From Nocardia sp. NBC_01503 (GTDB lineage: Bacteria > Actinomycetota > Actinomycetes > Mycobacteriales > Mycobacteriaceae), in assembly GCF_036327755.1 (NCBI RefSeq), contig NZ_CP109596.1, forward strand, positions 2,356,001-2,420,000: DNA of 64,000 nucleotides. The letters run 5' to 3'. Below are positions 47,682-55,884 of the stretch, piece by piece. A program made the position numbers and the translations under genes. Numbering within the stretch: the first letter of the stretch is position 1; each line of letters begins with the position of its first letter. Under the pieces are notes generated by a model. The model was not told where the DNA came from. It did not search any database and saw nothing but the letters and a program-made list of their open reading frames with translations.

Positions 47682-47725
47682 CGAAAATGGCGCGGGCCCC
47701 GAATGTTTCGGGGCCCGCGCCTTTT
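47682..47725. terminator. Bidirectional intrinsic terminator
   Basis: A 15-bp perfect stem (47689-47703 with 47707-47721), loop TGT, followed by TTTT on the plus strand and preceded by GAAAA, serving the convergent protease gene and the NAD(P)-binding protein gene. Confidence 0.9.
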
Positions 47726-47731
47726 CGTTGT

Positions 47732-48370
47732 TCAGTATCCGGCGGTGAATCGCGTGCGGTGATGCTTGGGTCGTTCGGCCTCGTCGAGGAGGACCACCGC
47801 GAGGTCCTCCATCGAAATCGCCGAATCGCCTTGGTCATCGGAGATGAGTTCATGTGCGCCGAGTCGATATGAGCCGGTGCGCTCGCCGGGCTCGAGCACG
47901 GCCGAGGGGCTGAGGTAGGCCCAGTCGACGGCGGTACCGGAGTTCTCGAAGACCGCGAGCTGGTCGTTGCAGGCGCTGGCGATCGGCATGAGTTCGGCGG
48001 GGAAGCCGGGCTGATCGGTGAGGATCGCGCCGGTGCCGGGGACGGTGAGGCTGCCCGCCCCGCCAACCACCAGGAGGCGAATATCACTGTCCGCCAAGGC
48101 TTCCAGCAGTGCGGCGGCGACCTTGGACAGTTCGTGCTCATTGCCGCTGCCGGGGCGGGTGGCGCTGATCACCAGATCACTGCCCGCGACAGCGTAGCGA
48201 ATCTGCTCGGCATCGGTGGCATCACCCGCCAGCACCATGACCTCCGCGGGCAGGCCGCGCACCTTACCGGGATCGCGGGAGACCGCCCGGACCTGATGTC
48301 CCCGGCTCAGGGCCTCGGTGACGACCCGGCTGCCGACTCCGCCGGTGGCTCCGAAAACGGTGATACGCAT
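47732..48370 (-). CDS. NAD(P)-binding Rossmann protein, NmrA/SDR-like
   Basis: 212-residue protein with a dinucleotide-binding N terminus 'ITVFGATGGVGSRVV' and 'RAVSRDPGKV', then 'VISATRPGS' and 'LLVVGGAGSL', the pattern of atypical short-chain dehydrogenases of the NmrA-like/BVR-B type (NADPH-dependent reductases or redox sensors). The classical YxxxK motif is not evident. It is 40 bp downstream of the EamA transporter stop on the same strand, so probably co-transcribed with it and under the same MarR-type control. Confidence 0.85.
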   Translation of the reverse strand: MRITVFGATGGVGSRVVTEALSRGHQVRAVSRDPGKVRGLPAEVMVLAGDATDAEQIRYAVAGSDLVISATRPGSGNEHELSKVAAALLEALADSDIRLLVVGGAGSLTVPGTGAILTDQPGFPAELMPIASACNDQLAVFENSGTAVDWAYLSPSAVLEPGERTGSYRLGAHELISDDQGDSAISMEDLAVVLLDEAERPKHHRTRFTAGY

Positions 48371-48410
48371 GGCTTCTGAACTCCTTCGATGAGTTGGTTG
48401 AGTGTCTGGA

Positions 48411-49340
48411 TCAGGCGGCGACGCGGGCGGTGTCCTTGGCCACCGGCTCGATCGCGGGCTTGGGCGCGGTGGCGGTCTGGCCGAGCAGGGTGCCGCCGAG
48501 GGCGATGGCCATACCCAGCACCTGCAGCGGCGCGAGTGACTGGCCGAGGGCGATCCAGCCGATGACGGCGGCCGAGAGCGGGCTCAGCAGGCCGAGGAAG
48601 GCGACCGAGGTGGCATTGGCGCGAGCCAGGCCGCGGAACCAAATGGCATATGCCAGCGCGGTTCCGATGAGTCCGAGGTACAGGTAGCCGGCGATATTGC
48701 GGGCATCCAGGGCGGGCGGCATACCTTCGACGAAGAAGGCGATCGGAATCAGCATGAGCCCGCCCGCGGTGAGCTGCCAGCCGGTCATGGCGAGTGGCTT
48801 GACGCCTTCGGGGCGTCCCCAGCGCTTGGTCATGACGGTGCCCGCGGCCATCGATGCCGCGCCGCCGAGTCCGGCGATCACGCCGAGAGTGTCGAGGGCG
48901 GCCGAAGCGCGCAGTACCACCAGTCCGACTCCGGCGATTCCGATAACGGCCGCAAGGATTTTCCGAGTGGTGAGCCGCTCGTTGAGGGCCAGGGCCGCGA
49001 AGCCGAGGGCGATCAGCGGTGCGGCCGCGCCGAGGACCGCGGCGACGCCGCCGGGCAGCCGGTAGGCCGCCAGGAACAGCAGCGGCATGAACGCGCCGAT
49101 GTTCAGTGCGCCGAGAACCCCTGCCTTCCATACCCATTCGCCGTGCGGGAGCTTGCGGGTGATGGCGAGCAGCAGCAGTCCGGCGGGCAGGGCGCGCATG
49201 AGCGCGGTGAACATCGGGCGGTCCGGCGGCAGGAATTCGGTGGTGATCGCGTAGGTGGATCCCCACACCAGCGGTGCGAGCCCGGTGAGCGCGAGGGTCC
49301 CGGCGTAGCCGGTGACGCTGGTGCGGGTCGTGATGGTCAT
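48411..49340 (-). CDS. EamA/DMT-superfamily transporter
   Basis: 309-residue inner-membrane transporter with ten hydrophobic segments in two EamA repeats ('LAPLVWGSTYAITTEFLPP' in the first; 'IGTALAYAIWFRGLARA' in the second). The family exports amino acids, metabolites or drugs; the substrate cannot be deduced. Start ATG 49340 with AGGAGC 7 bases upstream; the same frame happens to stay open for another ~1.6 kb upstream, across the MarR and MBL genes, but that part is antisense noise. Divergent from a MarR regulator with shared operator-like repeats, so export is probably induced by a small ligand. Confidence 0.9.
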   Translation of the reverse strand: MTITTRTSVTGYAGTLALTGLAPLVWGSTYAITTEFLPPDRPMFTALMRALPAGLLLLAITRKLPHGEWVWKAGVLGALNIGAFMPLLFLAAYRLPGGVAAVLGAAAPLIALGFAALALNERLTTRKILAAVIGIAGVGLVVLRASAALDTLGVIAGLGGAASMAAGTVMTKRWGRPEGVKPLAMTGWQLTAGGLMLIPIAFFVEGMPPALDARNIAGYLYLGLIGTALAYAIWFRGLARANATSVAFLGLLSPLSAAVIGWIALGQSLAPLQVLGMAIALGGTLLGQTATAPKPAIEPVAKDTARVAA

Positions 49341-49356
49341 CGTCAGCTCCTCATTG

Positions 49357-49423
49357 ATAATCTCAACGTTGAAATAAAACCATCGAGATACCTCAGCGTC
49401 AAGTATCTTAACGCTGAGATTAT
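49357..49423. promoter_or_regulatory. MarR-type operator array between the EamA and MarR genes
   Basis: Three related sites in the 102-bp divergent spacer: ATAATCTCAACGTTGA (49357-49372, containing the perfect palindrome TCAACGTTGA), ATACCTCAGCGTCAA (49388-49402) and, on the opposite strand, ATAATCTCAGCGTTAA (49408-49423). Sites 1 and 3 match at 14 of 16 positions in inverted orientation, each about 20-30 bases from one of the two starts. Confidence 0.75.
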
Positions 49424-49442
49424 TTCCGTTGAGAGGATCCCG

Positions 49443-49943
49443 GTGCCCGACGCAGTCGACCAGATCACCGCAGCCTGGCGAGAAGTACGCCCTGACGTCG
49501 ACGTTTCCCCCATGGAGATCGTCGCCCGAATCAACCGCCTCGCCCAGCTCCTGGAGCGCGACCTGGCCGACTTCTTCCGCGGCTACGGCGTCGAGTTCTG
49601 GGAGTTCGACGTCCTGGCCACCCTCCGCCGCTCCGGCGGCGATACCGGCCTCACCGCCGGCGCCCTCAACAAGGCGGCCATGCGCACCTCCGGAGCCATC
49701 ACCAACCGCATAGACCGCCTCACCGCAAAGGGTTTGGTCACCCGCGTCCCCGACCCCGTCGACCGCCGAGCCATCCGAGTAGCCCTCACCCCGGAGGGCC
49801 TCGACCTCGTCGACAAACTCCTCCCCCTCCACATGGCCAACGAACAGCGCCTCCTGGCAGCCCTCTCCCCCACCGACCGCACCCAGCTCCGAGCCCTCCT
49901 GAGCACCCTGTCGGTATCCCTCGGCGATATCTCCCTGACCTGA
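49443..49943 (+). CDS. MarR-family transcriptional regulator
   Basis: 166-residue winged-helix regulator. The DNA-binding core is visible: 'FWEFDVLATLRRSG', 'LTAGALNKAAMRTSGAITN' as recognition helix, 'RIDRLTAKGLVTRVPDPVDRRA' as wing, and 'VALTPEGLDLVD'. Start GTG 49443 with GAGAGG 7 bases upstream; the frame is open further upstream, antisense to the transporter, but without support. It probably represses itself and the divergent EamA/NmrA-like pair through the repeats in the spacer. The inducing ligand is unknown. Confidence 0.9.
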   Translation: MPDAVDQITAAWREVRPDVDVSPMEIVARINRLAQLLERDLADFFRGYGVEFWEFDVLATLRRSGGDTGLTAGALNKAAMRTSGAITNRIDRLTAKGLVTRVPDPVDRRAIRVALTPEGLDLVDKLLPLHMANEQRLLAALSPTDRTQLRALLSTLSVSLGDISLT

Positions 49944-50093
49944 AAACGCCGAAAAGGGTTGGGGAAGGCCGCGGTGTCTATGGCGCGAGAGCTCGGGGCG
50001 GCCGCGGGTATGGGTACTTCGAAGTGCCTTCTGGCGGTGGGGAGATGGCGGTTCTAACTTCGTCTTCACCGCAACGGAGAAGGGAAGAAGACC

Positions 50094-50939
50094 ATGTCGC
50101 AGGAGTTTCAGGTGCACACATTCACGGCCGGGGAGAACGGGATTTTCGTGAACGGATACCTGGTGGAGACGGCGGAGGCGGTCGTACTGATCGACTCCAC
50201 GCTGCTGGTCTCGGACGCGCGGGCCCTGAAGGAGAAGATCGCGCAACTCGGCAAGCCGGTGGTGGGAGCGTTCGTGACGCATCCGCATCCGGATCACTTC
50301 AACGGGCTGCCGTACGTGGTCTCCGAGGAGACGCCGGTGTACTCGACCGCCGCCGTGGCCAAGGTGATCGCGGACAGCGCCGATGCCAAGCGGGCGCAGT
50401 GGGGTCCGACCTACGGCGCGGAGTGGCCGGATCGGTACCGCGTACCGGAGACCCTCGTCGAGAGCGGTTCGGCCGTGGAGATCGGTGGCGTGCGGGTGAC
50501 CGTACACGAGGTCGGTCCAGGTGAGAGTCATGCTGACAGTTGGATTCTCGTACGTGGTGGGGAGCAGCGGGTCGCGTTCATCGGGGATCTCGCCTTCGGC
50601 GGGGTGCACTCCTATATGACGGACGGGCATTCGACCGAATGGCTGGCGGCGCTGGAGCGGCTCGGCACGGAGCTCGCCGGGTTGACGCTGTACCCGGGGC
50701 ATGGGCCCGCCGGGGATGCCGGATTGCTTGCCGCACAGCGGAAGTATCTGGTGATGTACCGCGAGGCGGTGGAGCGGCTGCGCGGGCAGGCGGATTCGCT
50801 CACCGAGGAGCAGAAGGGCGAATTGGCCGCGCGTATGGCGGAATTCGAGCCGGGTGCCGGATTGGGCTGGCTGGTGCCGCTGGGGGCGGATCCCGTCGCG
50901 GCGGAATTGGCCGCTGCCGCAACGGCGGACGGCGAGTAG
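50094..50939 (+). CDS. Metallo-beta-lactamase-fold hydrolase
   Basis: 281-residue cytoplasmic MBL-fold protein. The metal-binding signature 'THPHPDHFNG' (HxHxDH), a further Asp in 'FIGDLAF' and His in 'LYPGHGPAG' fit a binuclear-zinc hydrolase. Start ATG 50094 with a purine-rich GGAGAAGGGAAGAAG upstream. The C-terminal ~80 residues form a helical extension with Ala/Glu-rich sequence. The family includes thioesterases, lactonases and lactamases; nothing here selects among them. It stands alone between the MarR gene and the convergent SpoIID gene. Confidence 0.85.
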   Translation: MSQEFQVHTFTAGENGIFVNGYLVETAEAVVLIDSTLLVSDARALKEKIAQLGKPVVGAFVTHPHPDHFNGLPYVVSEETPVYSTAAVAKVIADSADAKRAQWGPTYGAEWPDRYRVPETLVESGSAVEIGGVRVTVHEVGPGESHADSWILVRGGEQRVAFIGDLAFGGVHSYMTDGHSTEWLAALERLGTELAGLTLYPGHGPAGDAGLLAAQRKYLVMYREAVERLRGQADSLTEEQKGELAARMAEFEPGAGLGWLVPLGADPVAAELAAAATADGE

Positions 50940-50980
50940 CGCGGGCGGTTCGAACTCCACCTGCGGATCGGGCTCGGACC

Positions 50981-52288
50981 TCAGGCCGGGCCGGAGAACA
51001 GCGGAACGGTGGTGGTGGGCGGCGTCGGGGTGGAGGCGGTACTCGGGGCGGCCGTATTGCCGGGGATTCCAGGGTTCAGTACTGGCCTCGGATTGACCGA
51101 ATACTGTGCGTTGGAGAGCATTTCGAGGGCCTTGAGCAGCGGCGGGGTGACCGCCTCGGCGAGATCCCGGGGCGTGGGCGCGGTCGAACCCCTCGGGGCT
51201 GCCGGATCGGCCGAGGTCGGATCCGTGTACGACGGATCGGTCGCAGACGGGTCCGTGTAGGTCGGATCGGTCGCAGACGGATCGGTGTACGACGGATCGG
51301 TCGCAGACGGGTCGGTGTAGGTCGGGGCCGTCGGATCGACAAGGGTTGGGGCGGATTGGAATTCGCTCAGCGCGGGCCCGACCTCGAGATTGTCGATGCT
51401 GGGGGTTCCGGCATCTGGGGCCGCGGAGTACTCCGCGCGCAGAATGTGGTTGTCATACACCAGGACCTGCCCGGCGGTGGACTCGACGGCGGCGGTGGTG
51501 CGGGCATCCTCACGATCGGTGCCCGGATACGCCTGGCAGTCGGTGGTGTCGCAGGTCTGCGCATAGGGGTAGCGCTGTTCGGCCAGGACGTAGGAGCGGG
51601 CCGCGATCGCTTGCGCGCGAAGGGCTTCCGCGCCGCCTTCATCGGCCCAGTTGGGGACCATTTCAGCGGGGACAACACCGCGGAGATAGTCCTCGATATC
51701 CACCTCATTGATGACACGGGATTCGTTGCCGTCCAATGCCACGCCCAGTACACCGCGATAATTCGAGCCCTCGCAGAGCTCGAGCTGTTCGGCGAGAGGC
51801 CGATTCGCGCCGTTCTCCAGCGGATAGGCGTACGGGTCGTCCGTCGAACCCTCCCAGAGCACCTCGCCGTCGCAGCCGCTGGTGATGGTGACATCCGCGC
51901 CGGTAGCGGTCGGGGTGAGGTGGGCGGCCTGGCCCGGGACCACACGGCGGCCGGCGACATAGAGCCCGGTCTCGGACTCCACGTCGAGGGTTTTGCCGTC
52001 CAAGCCCATCAGCCGGACACGGACCGGTGTGGCGGCGACGGTATCCAGCGCCGCGCCCGGGTAGTAGTGGGCCAGGATCGTCTCGGCGGTATTGCCGCCG
52101 ACCGCGCGGTCGAACGCGCCGTTCTGGCTGAGGCCGCGGCCGTGACCGGGGCTGCTGACGAAGTCGTATTCGCTGTCCGGCCAGGCCCAGAGCACACCGG
52201 CGGTGGTGCCGCCAACGGTGCCCGCGGCCAGCGATATGGCCAGTAGTCGTAGCCGTCTCCGGCGTTGGCGTAAGTACCCGTTCGGCAT
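50981..52288 (-). CDS. SpoIID/LytB-domain exported protein with repeat tail
   Basis: 435-residue protein with an N-terminal membrane anchor or signal (~10-35) after an Arg-rich start. The SpoIID domain (~90-300) includes 'DIEDYLRGVVPAEMVPNWA', 'ALRAQAIAARSYVLAE' and 'GQVLVYDNHILRAEYSA'; in SpoIID of Bacillus this fold cleaves peptidoglycan stripped of stem peptides, and 'AEMVP' carries the conserved Glu. After it come ~4 copies of a 10-residue Tyr/Thr/Asp/Pro/Ser/Ala repeat ('YTDPSATDPS'), then an Ala/Pro/Thr-rich end. A role in peptidoglycan remodelling is inference from the domain. Divergent from the amidase gene, which suggests paired wall functions. Confidence 0.85.
   Translation of the reverse strand: MPNGYLRQRRRRLRLLAISLAAGTVGGTTAGVLWAWPDSEYDFVSSPGHGRGLSQNGAFDRAVGGNTAETILAHYYPGAALDTVAATPVRVRLMGLDGKTLDVESETGLYVAGRRVVPGQAAHLTPTATGADVTITSGCDGEVLWEGSTDDPYAYPLENGANRPLAEQLELCEGSNYRGVLGVALDGNESRVINEVDIEDYLRGVVPAEMVPNWADEGGAEALRAQAIAARSYVLAEQRYPYAQTCDTTDCQAYPGTDREDARTTAAVESTAGQVLVYDNHILRAEYSAAPDAGTPSIDNLEVGPALSEFQSAPTLVDPTAPTYTDPSATDPSYTDPSATDPTYTDPSATDPSYTDPTSADPAAPRGSTAPTPRDLAEAVTPPLLKALEMLSNAQYSVNPRPVLNPGIPGNTAAPSTASTPTPPTTTVPLFSGPA
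51214..51333 (-). repeat. 30-bp tandem repeat, about 3.5-4 copies
   Basis: In-frame repeat encoding 10-residue units (YTDPSATDPS, YTDPSATDPT, YTDPSATDPS, then a degenerate last unit) in the SpoIID-protein tail. Units differ at a few bases with an alternating 60-bp higher-order pattern, so copy number may vary among strains. Confidence 0.85.
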
Positions 52289-52459
52289 GTCATACCCATT
52301 CTGTTCATAGCCGAAGCTACATTCGAGTTACCGAAGCTAATCCTCAACCACACGTTCAGGGATTGTGACAGTTGGGACTAGTGTGATCGTTGGTTCGTCG
52401 AGACGCAACCTCGGCATCCCGGCGATCCGCAACGGTTTTACGTCGAATGGGAGCTGCTC

Positions 52460-54724
52460 GTGCCGTACCGCAGAACGAAACACTCATATGTTCTCCCGGT
52501 TGTCACCGCCCTGGCGATCACCGCGCCCCTCGGCATCCTGGCGCTGAGTGACTCCCCCGACATCCGGCCCACCGACGAAAGCAAATTGGCAGCAATACCA
52601 GCGGAAATGGCCGAGGTGGCGCTCGCCACCGCCCCCGATCTGGTGCTGCCGCTGCACGAACTCACCGGGCTGAATCTGCCCGATCTACACCTGTCGGATC
52701 TGCGCATGTTGCCACTGCCCGCCTCGATCAAGGTCCCGCCCGGGTTGGTGCCGGGGTTCGGGCTGCCAAGCGAGATTCCGTTACCGCGACTAGGTAAGCC
52801 CGGCGGCTCGCCGGGCTTCATCGCCGCACCCGGGCCGAATCAACCCGGGGCCGGAAATCCCTCCGCTGCAACGCAATACGAGAACGTCCCGAAGATCATC
52901 GGTGATCCCACCACTCCCGCCCTGACCCCCAATGCCGTCCCGGACGAGCTGGTCGACAAGGTCGGCGCGCAGGTCAAAGAGCTCAGTCGAGACACCCCCT
53001 TCAGCATGGTCGCGCTCACCGCGCCGGAGCTGATCGGCACCACCGCACTCATTCGCGCCAAACGCGCCGACGGCGGTTGGGGGCCCTGGTATCCCACCGA
53101 AGCGGTTGATACGCCCAGCAAGAAGCCCGGACGCAGCGGCACCGAACCGATCTATGTCGGCGTAACCAAAGCCGTGCAGATCCTGGTGACGCGCAAGAAC
53201 GCCGTGCGGCCGGTGAACGCGCCCGCGGACGCCCAGGCCGTGCCGCCCGCGCCCGACGCACCCGGGAATCCGGACGCGCAGGCACCGGTCGCACCCGTGA
53301 ACTCCGATGCGCCCGCACCCGCCCCCGCCGCGAATCCCGATGCCGCCGCGCCGCTCGCGCCCGCGAATCCGGATACCCAGGCCGTTCCCGGGCGTCCCGA
53401 AGCGGCCCCGTTCACCGATCACTCCGGTGACCCGGCGCAGATCAACCTGGAGAAACTCGCCGCGATCCTCATCGATCCGGGCCGCGGCGCGCTCGACGAG
53501 AACCTCAATCGCGTCGCCGCGCCGCTGCCCGGTGGTGGCCCCAAGGTGATCAGCCGCGCGCAGTGGGGCGCGGACGAATCCCTGCGCTGCGAGGAACCCA
53601 CCTACGACGACGGCGTGAATGGCATTACCGTGCACCACACCGCGGGGCGCAATGACTACACCCCGGCCGAATCCGCGGGCATCGTGCGCGCCATCTACAC
53701 CTATCACGCGAAGACTTTGGGCTGGTGCGATATCGGCTACAACGCGCTCGTCGACAAGTACGGGCAGATCTTCGAAGGCCGCTTCGGCGGCTTGGATCGC
53801 CCCGTCGAGGGCGCGCACGCGGGCGGATTCAATATCAACACCGCCGGCGTCGCCTTCATGGGCAATCACGAGGAGGAGCCGCCGACCGAGGAAGCCATTC
53901 AGGCGATGGGCAACTTCATCGGCTGGCGTTCCAAGGTGGCCGGAATCGATCCCGAGGGCAAGACCACCATGTACTCCGAGGGCAGCGACTACACGCGCTA
54001 CGCCCTGGGACAGGCCGTGCAGCTGCCGAACATCTTCGCGCACCGGGATGTCGGAAACACCACGTGCCCAGGCGATCTGGCGTACGACCTGATGGACCGG
54101 ATCCGTTCCATCGCCGAAAGTGTGGCGGGTAAACCGATTACACCGAGCACGGTGCAACCGCAGCGGCCGACGCAGACTCGTCCGCAGCGCAATGCGAATA
54201 ATCAACAGCCGCAAAGCAATCCGAACAGCGAGGCGGATCTGGCGACGCTCGCGGATCTGACCACCAAGCTGCTCGGCATGCTCGACACCAGCCCGGTGGC
54301 CAAGTACTACCAGGCCTCCGGCGGGCCGAATGGTCCGATGGGACAGGCGACTTCGGAGCCGCAGCCGACCGGGAACGGCGGGCAGTACGCGCAGTTCGTG
54401 AACGGGTACCTGTACTCCGGGCCGGACGGGCAGGTGTTCCCGGTGGTCGGGAAGATTCTCGAGCGCTTCCTGCAATTGGGGGCGGGCACCGGGATGCTCG
54501 GACTGCCGACCAGTGGGGAGTACCCGGTCCAGGACGGGGTGCGGACCGATTTTCAGAACGGGTCACTGATCTTCAGCCAGCTGACCGGGATCGTGACGAC
54601 GGTATTGCAGAACCTCGGCGGAGGGCAGAATCAGGGGCCCGCGCCGATTCCGGCCGTGCTCGGCGATGCCCAGCAGGCGCAGCCGATTCCGGCGGCGGTT
54701 CCGGAACCCGCTGCGGGGCCCTAG
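52460..54724 (+). CDS. Secreted N-acetylmuramoyl-L-alanine amidase with LGFP module
   Basis: 754-residue exported protein, counterpart of M. tuberculosis Rv3811 by domain content and place. Signal/anchor helix ~8-30; ~100-residue Leu/Pro-rich region; an N-terminal beta-type domain (~150-250, 'AKRADGGWGPWYPTEAV'); Ala/Pro/Asp-rich linker (~255-330); then a peptidoglycan-recognition amidase domain (~360-560) with zinc ligands in 'ITVHHTAG', 'FAHRDVGNTTCPGD' and catalytic-type residues in 'WCDIGYNALVD'. An Asn/Gln/Pro-rich spacer leads to one LGFP-like repeat ('GMLGLPTSGEYPV', ~675-690), also present in mycolyltransferases 1 and 3, likely for wall attachment. Start GTG 52460 with GGGAG 6-7 bases upstream. 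Confidence 0.9.
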   Translation: MPYRRTKHSYVLPVVTALAITAPLGILALSDSPDIRPTDESKLAAIPAEMAEVALATAPDLVLPLHELTGLNLPDLHLSDLRMLPLPASIKVPPGLVPGFGLPSEIPLPRLGKPGGSPGFIAAPGPNQPGAGNPSAATQYENVPKIIGDPTTPALTPNAVPDELVDKVGAQVKELSRDTPFSMVALTAPELIGTTALIRAKRADGGWGPWYPTEAVDTPSKKPGRSGTEPIYVGVTKAVQILVTRKNAVRPVNAPADAQAVPPAPDAPGNPDAQAPVAPVNSDAPAPAPAANPDAAAPLAPANPDTQAVPGRPEAAPFTDHSGDPAQINLEKLAAILIDPGRGALDENLNRVAAPLPGGGPKVISRAQWGADESLRCEEPTYDDGVNGITVHHTAGRNDYTPAESAGIVRAIYTYHAKTLGWCDIGYNALVDKYGQIFEGRFGGLDRPVEGAHAGGFNINTAGVAFMGNHEEEPPTEEAIQAMGNFIGWRSKVAGIDPEGKTTMYSEGSDYTRYALGQAVQLPNIFAHRDVGNTTCPGDLAYDLMDRIRSIAESVAGKPITPSTVQPQRPTQTRPQRNANNQQPQSNPNSEADLATLADLTTKLLGMLDTSPVAKYYQASGGPNGPMGQATSEPQPTGNGGQYAQFVNGYLYSGPDGQVFPVVGKILERFLQLGAGTGMLGLPTSGEYPVQDGVRTDFQNGSLIFSQLTGIVTTVLQNLGGGQNQGPAPIPAVLGDAQQAQPIPAAVPEPAAGP

Positions 54725-54744
54725 GTTTCAGCGCTCGACGAATT

Positions 54745-54779
54745 GGCCGGGAATCCACTGATGGATGTGGATCCCGGCC
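54745..54779 (+). terminator. Hairpin after the amidase gene
   Basis: A 13-bp stem with one bulged A (54745-54758 with 54767-54779) and 8-nt loop, 20 bases after the amidase stop. No T-run follows, so it is a moderate candidate. The next ~70 bases contain three short copies of a GGGGCGCA(T/A)GC-like motif. Confidence 0.5.
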
Positions 54780-54894
54780 AAAAACATGCCGGGATGACGA
54801 GGGGCGCAAGCCGCGACGACAGGGGCGCATGCCGGGGCGACGCGGGGCGCATGCTCATCGAGGCCATGGGGGCACCCGTGTTCGACCGCGGCGG

Positions 54895-55725
54895 TTAGAC
54901 CCACCAGCGCTCGAGGACTTGCGCCACGCCGTCCTCGTGGTTGGCGGCGGCGACCTCGTCGGCGGCGGCAATCGCCTCGGGGTGGGCGTTGCCCATGGCT
55001 ACGCCGTGGCCCGCCATTTTGAGCATGGGGACGTCATTCGGCATGTCGCCGAAGGCAATCAGGGCGGTGTGCTGGACGCCGAGGCGCTGGGCAACGCTGG
55101 CCAGACCGGTCGCTTTGGTCACGCCGGGGGCGGATAGCTCGATCAGCCCGTTGTCCGTCGAATAGGTGAGATCGGCGCGGCCCGTCAGATGCGGTTCCAG
55201 AATCGCGCGCATCGCACCACTGGTGGCGCTGGGCAACCGGATCAGCATCTTGATGGCGGGCGCGGCGATCACCTCGGCGCGTGAGACCTCGGTGTCATCC
55301 GGATTCAGCCAGGCGTGCTCGTACTCGGGGGAGCTCACGAATTGCGGGGTCGCCGCATCGTGCGCGGTCGCCCCGACCCGCTCGGCCGCGAGTCCACAAC
55401 CGGGCAGCAGGGTTTCGGCCAGATCCGCGGCCCAGGCGAGAGTCTCCACATCGAGCGTGCGCGTGGACAGAATCCGATCCGAGGCACTGTCGTAGATGAC
55501 CGCGCCGTTCCCGCATACGCACAGCGGTGCGTACCCGAGTCCGTCGACGACCGGATCGATCCAACGCGGGGGCCGACCGGTGGCGAGCACGAACGGCACA
55601 CCGTCCGCGATGAGGGCGTCGATCGCGGCTTTCGTGCGCGCGCTCACCTGCTCACCGTTGTCGATGAGGGTTCCGTCGACATCGGTCGCGACCATCTTGG
55701 GTTTGGGCAGGTGGAAGAGAGTCAC
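54895..55725 (-). CDS. Cof-type HAD-superfamily phosphatase
   Basis: 276-residue HAD hydrolase, counterpart of Rv3813c by position. Motif I 'ATDVDGTLID' (nucleophile Asp and Asp+2), motif II 'VLATGRP', motif III Lys in 'VTKATGL', and motif IV 'FGDMPNDVPML'. The C2B-type cap between motifs II and III places it in the Cof/phosphosugar phosphatase group (class IIB). Start GTG 55725 with AGGA 8 bases upstream. Substrates of such enzymes are usually sugar or nucleotide phosphates; none can be chosen here. Confidence 0.9.
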   Translation of the reverse strand: MTLFHLPKPKMVATDVDGTLIDNGEQVSARTKAAIDALIADGVPFVLATGRPPRWIDPVVDGLGYAPLCVCGNGAVIYDSASDRILSTRTLDVETLAWAADLAETLLPGCGLAAERVGATAHDAATPQFVSSPEYEHAWLNPDDTEVSRAEVIAAPAIKMLIRLPSATSGAMRAILEPHLTGRADLTYSTDNGLIELSAPGVTKATGLASVAQRLGVQHTALIAFGDMPNDVPMLKMAGHGVAMGNAHPEAIAAADEVAAANHEDGVAQVLERWWV

Positions 55726-55830
55726 CTAGTCCATCCTGCCTGAAATCCGGGCCCGAAATGCGAACGCTGCGCGAATTGCCCGCCATTGGCTGCAGGCTCG
55801 TTACCCGCCACTGCTGTCCGTAACGCACGG

Positions 55831-55839
55831 TTATCCACA
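55831..55839 (+). promoter_or_regulatory. Single exact DnaA-box-like 9-mer
   Basis: TTATCCACA lies 46 bases upstream of the ABC-importer operon start, in the 159-bp divergent spacer. An isolated box is weak evidence for DnaA control. Confidence 0.3.
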
Positions 55840-55884
55840 GGTGTCCCTATGATCTGGGCTTAGAACTCGACCCGAGAGGGACTG

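Noticed and set aside
49143..49442. Upstream extension of the MarR frame
   Set aside because: It would overlap the EamA gene and remove the operator spacer; GTG 49443 has its own ribosome binding site.
49341..50960. Upstream extension of the EamA frame
   Set aside because: The frame stays open through the MarR and MBL genes on the other strand, but homology to the transporter begins at ATG 49340, which has a good ribosome binding site.
51214..51333. CRISPR-like direct repeats
   Set aside because: Repeats are contiguous, in frame, encode a Tyr/Thr/Asp/Pro unit, and have no unique spacers.
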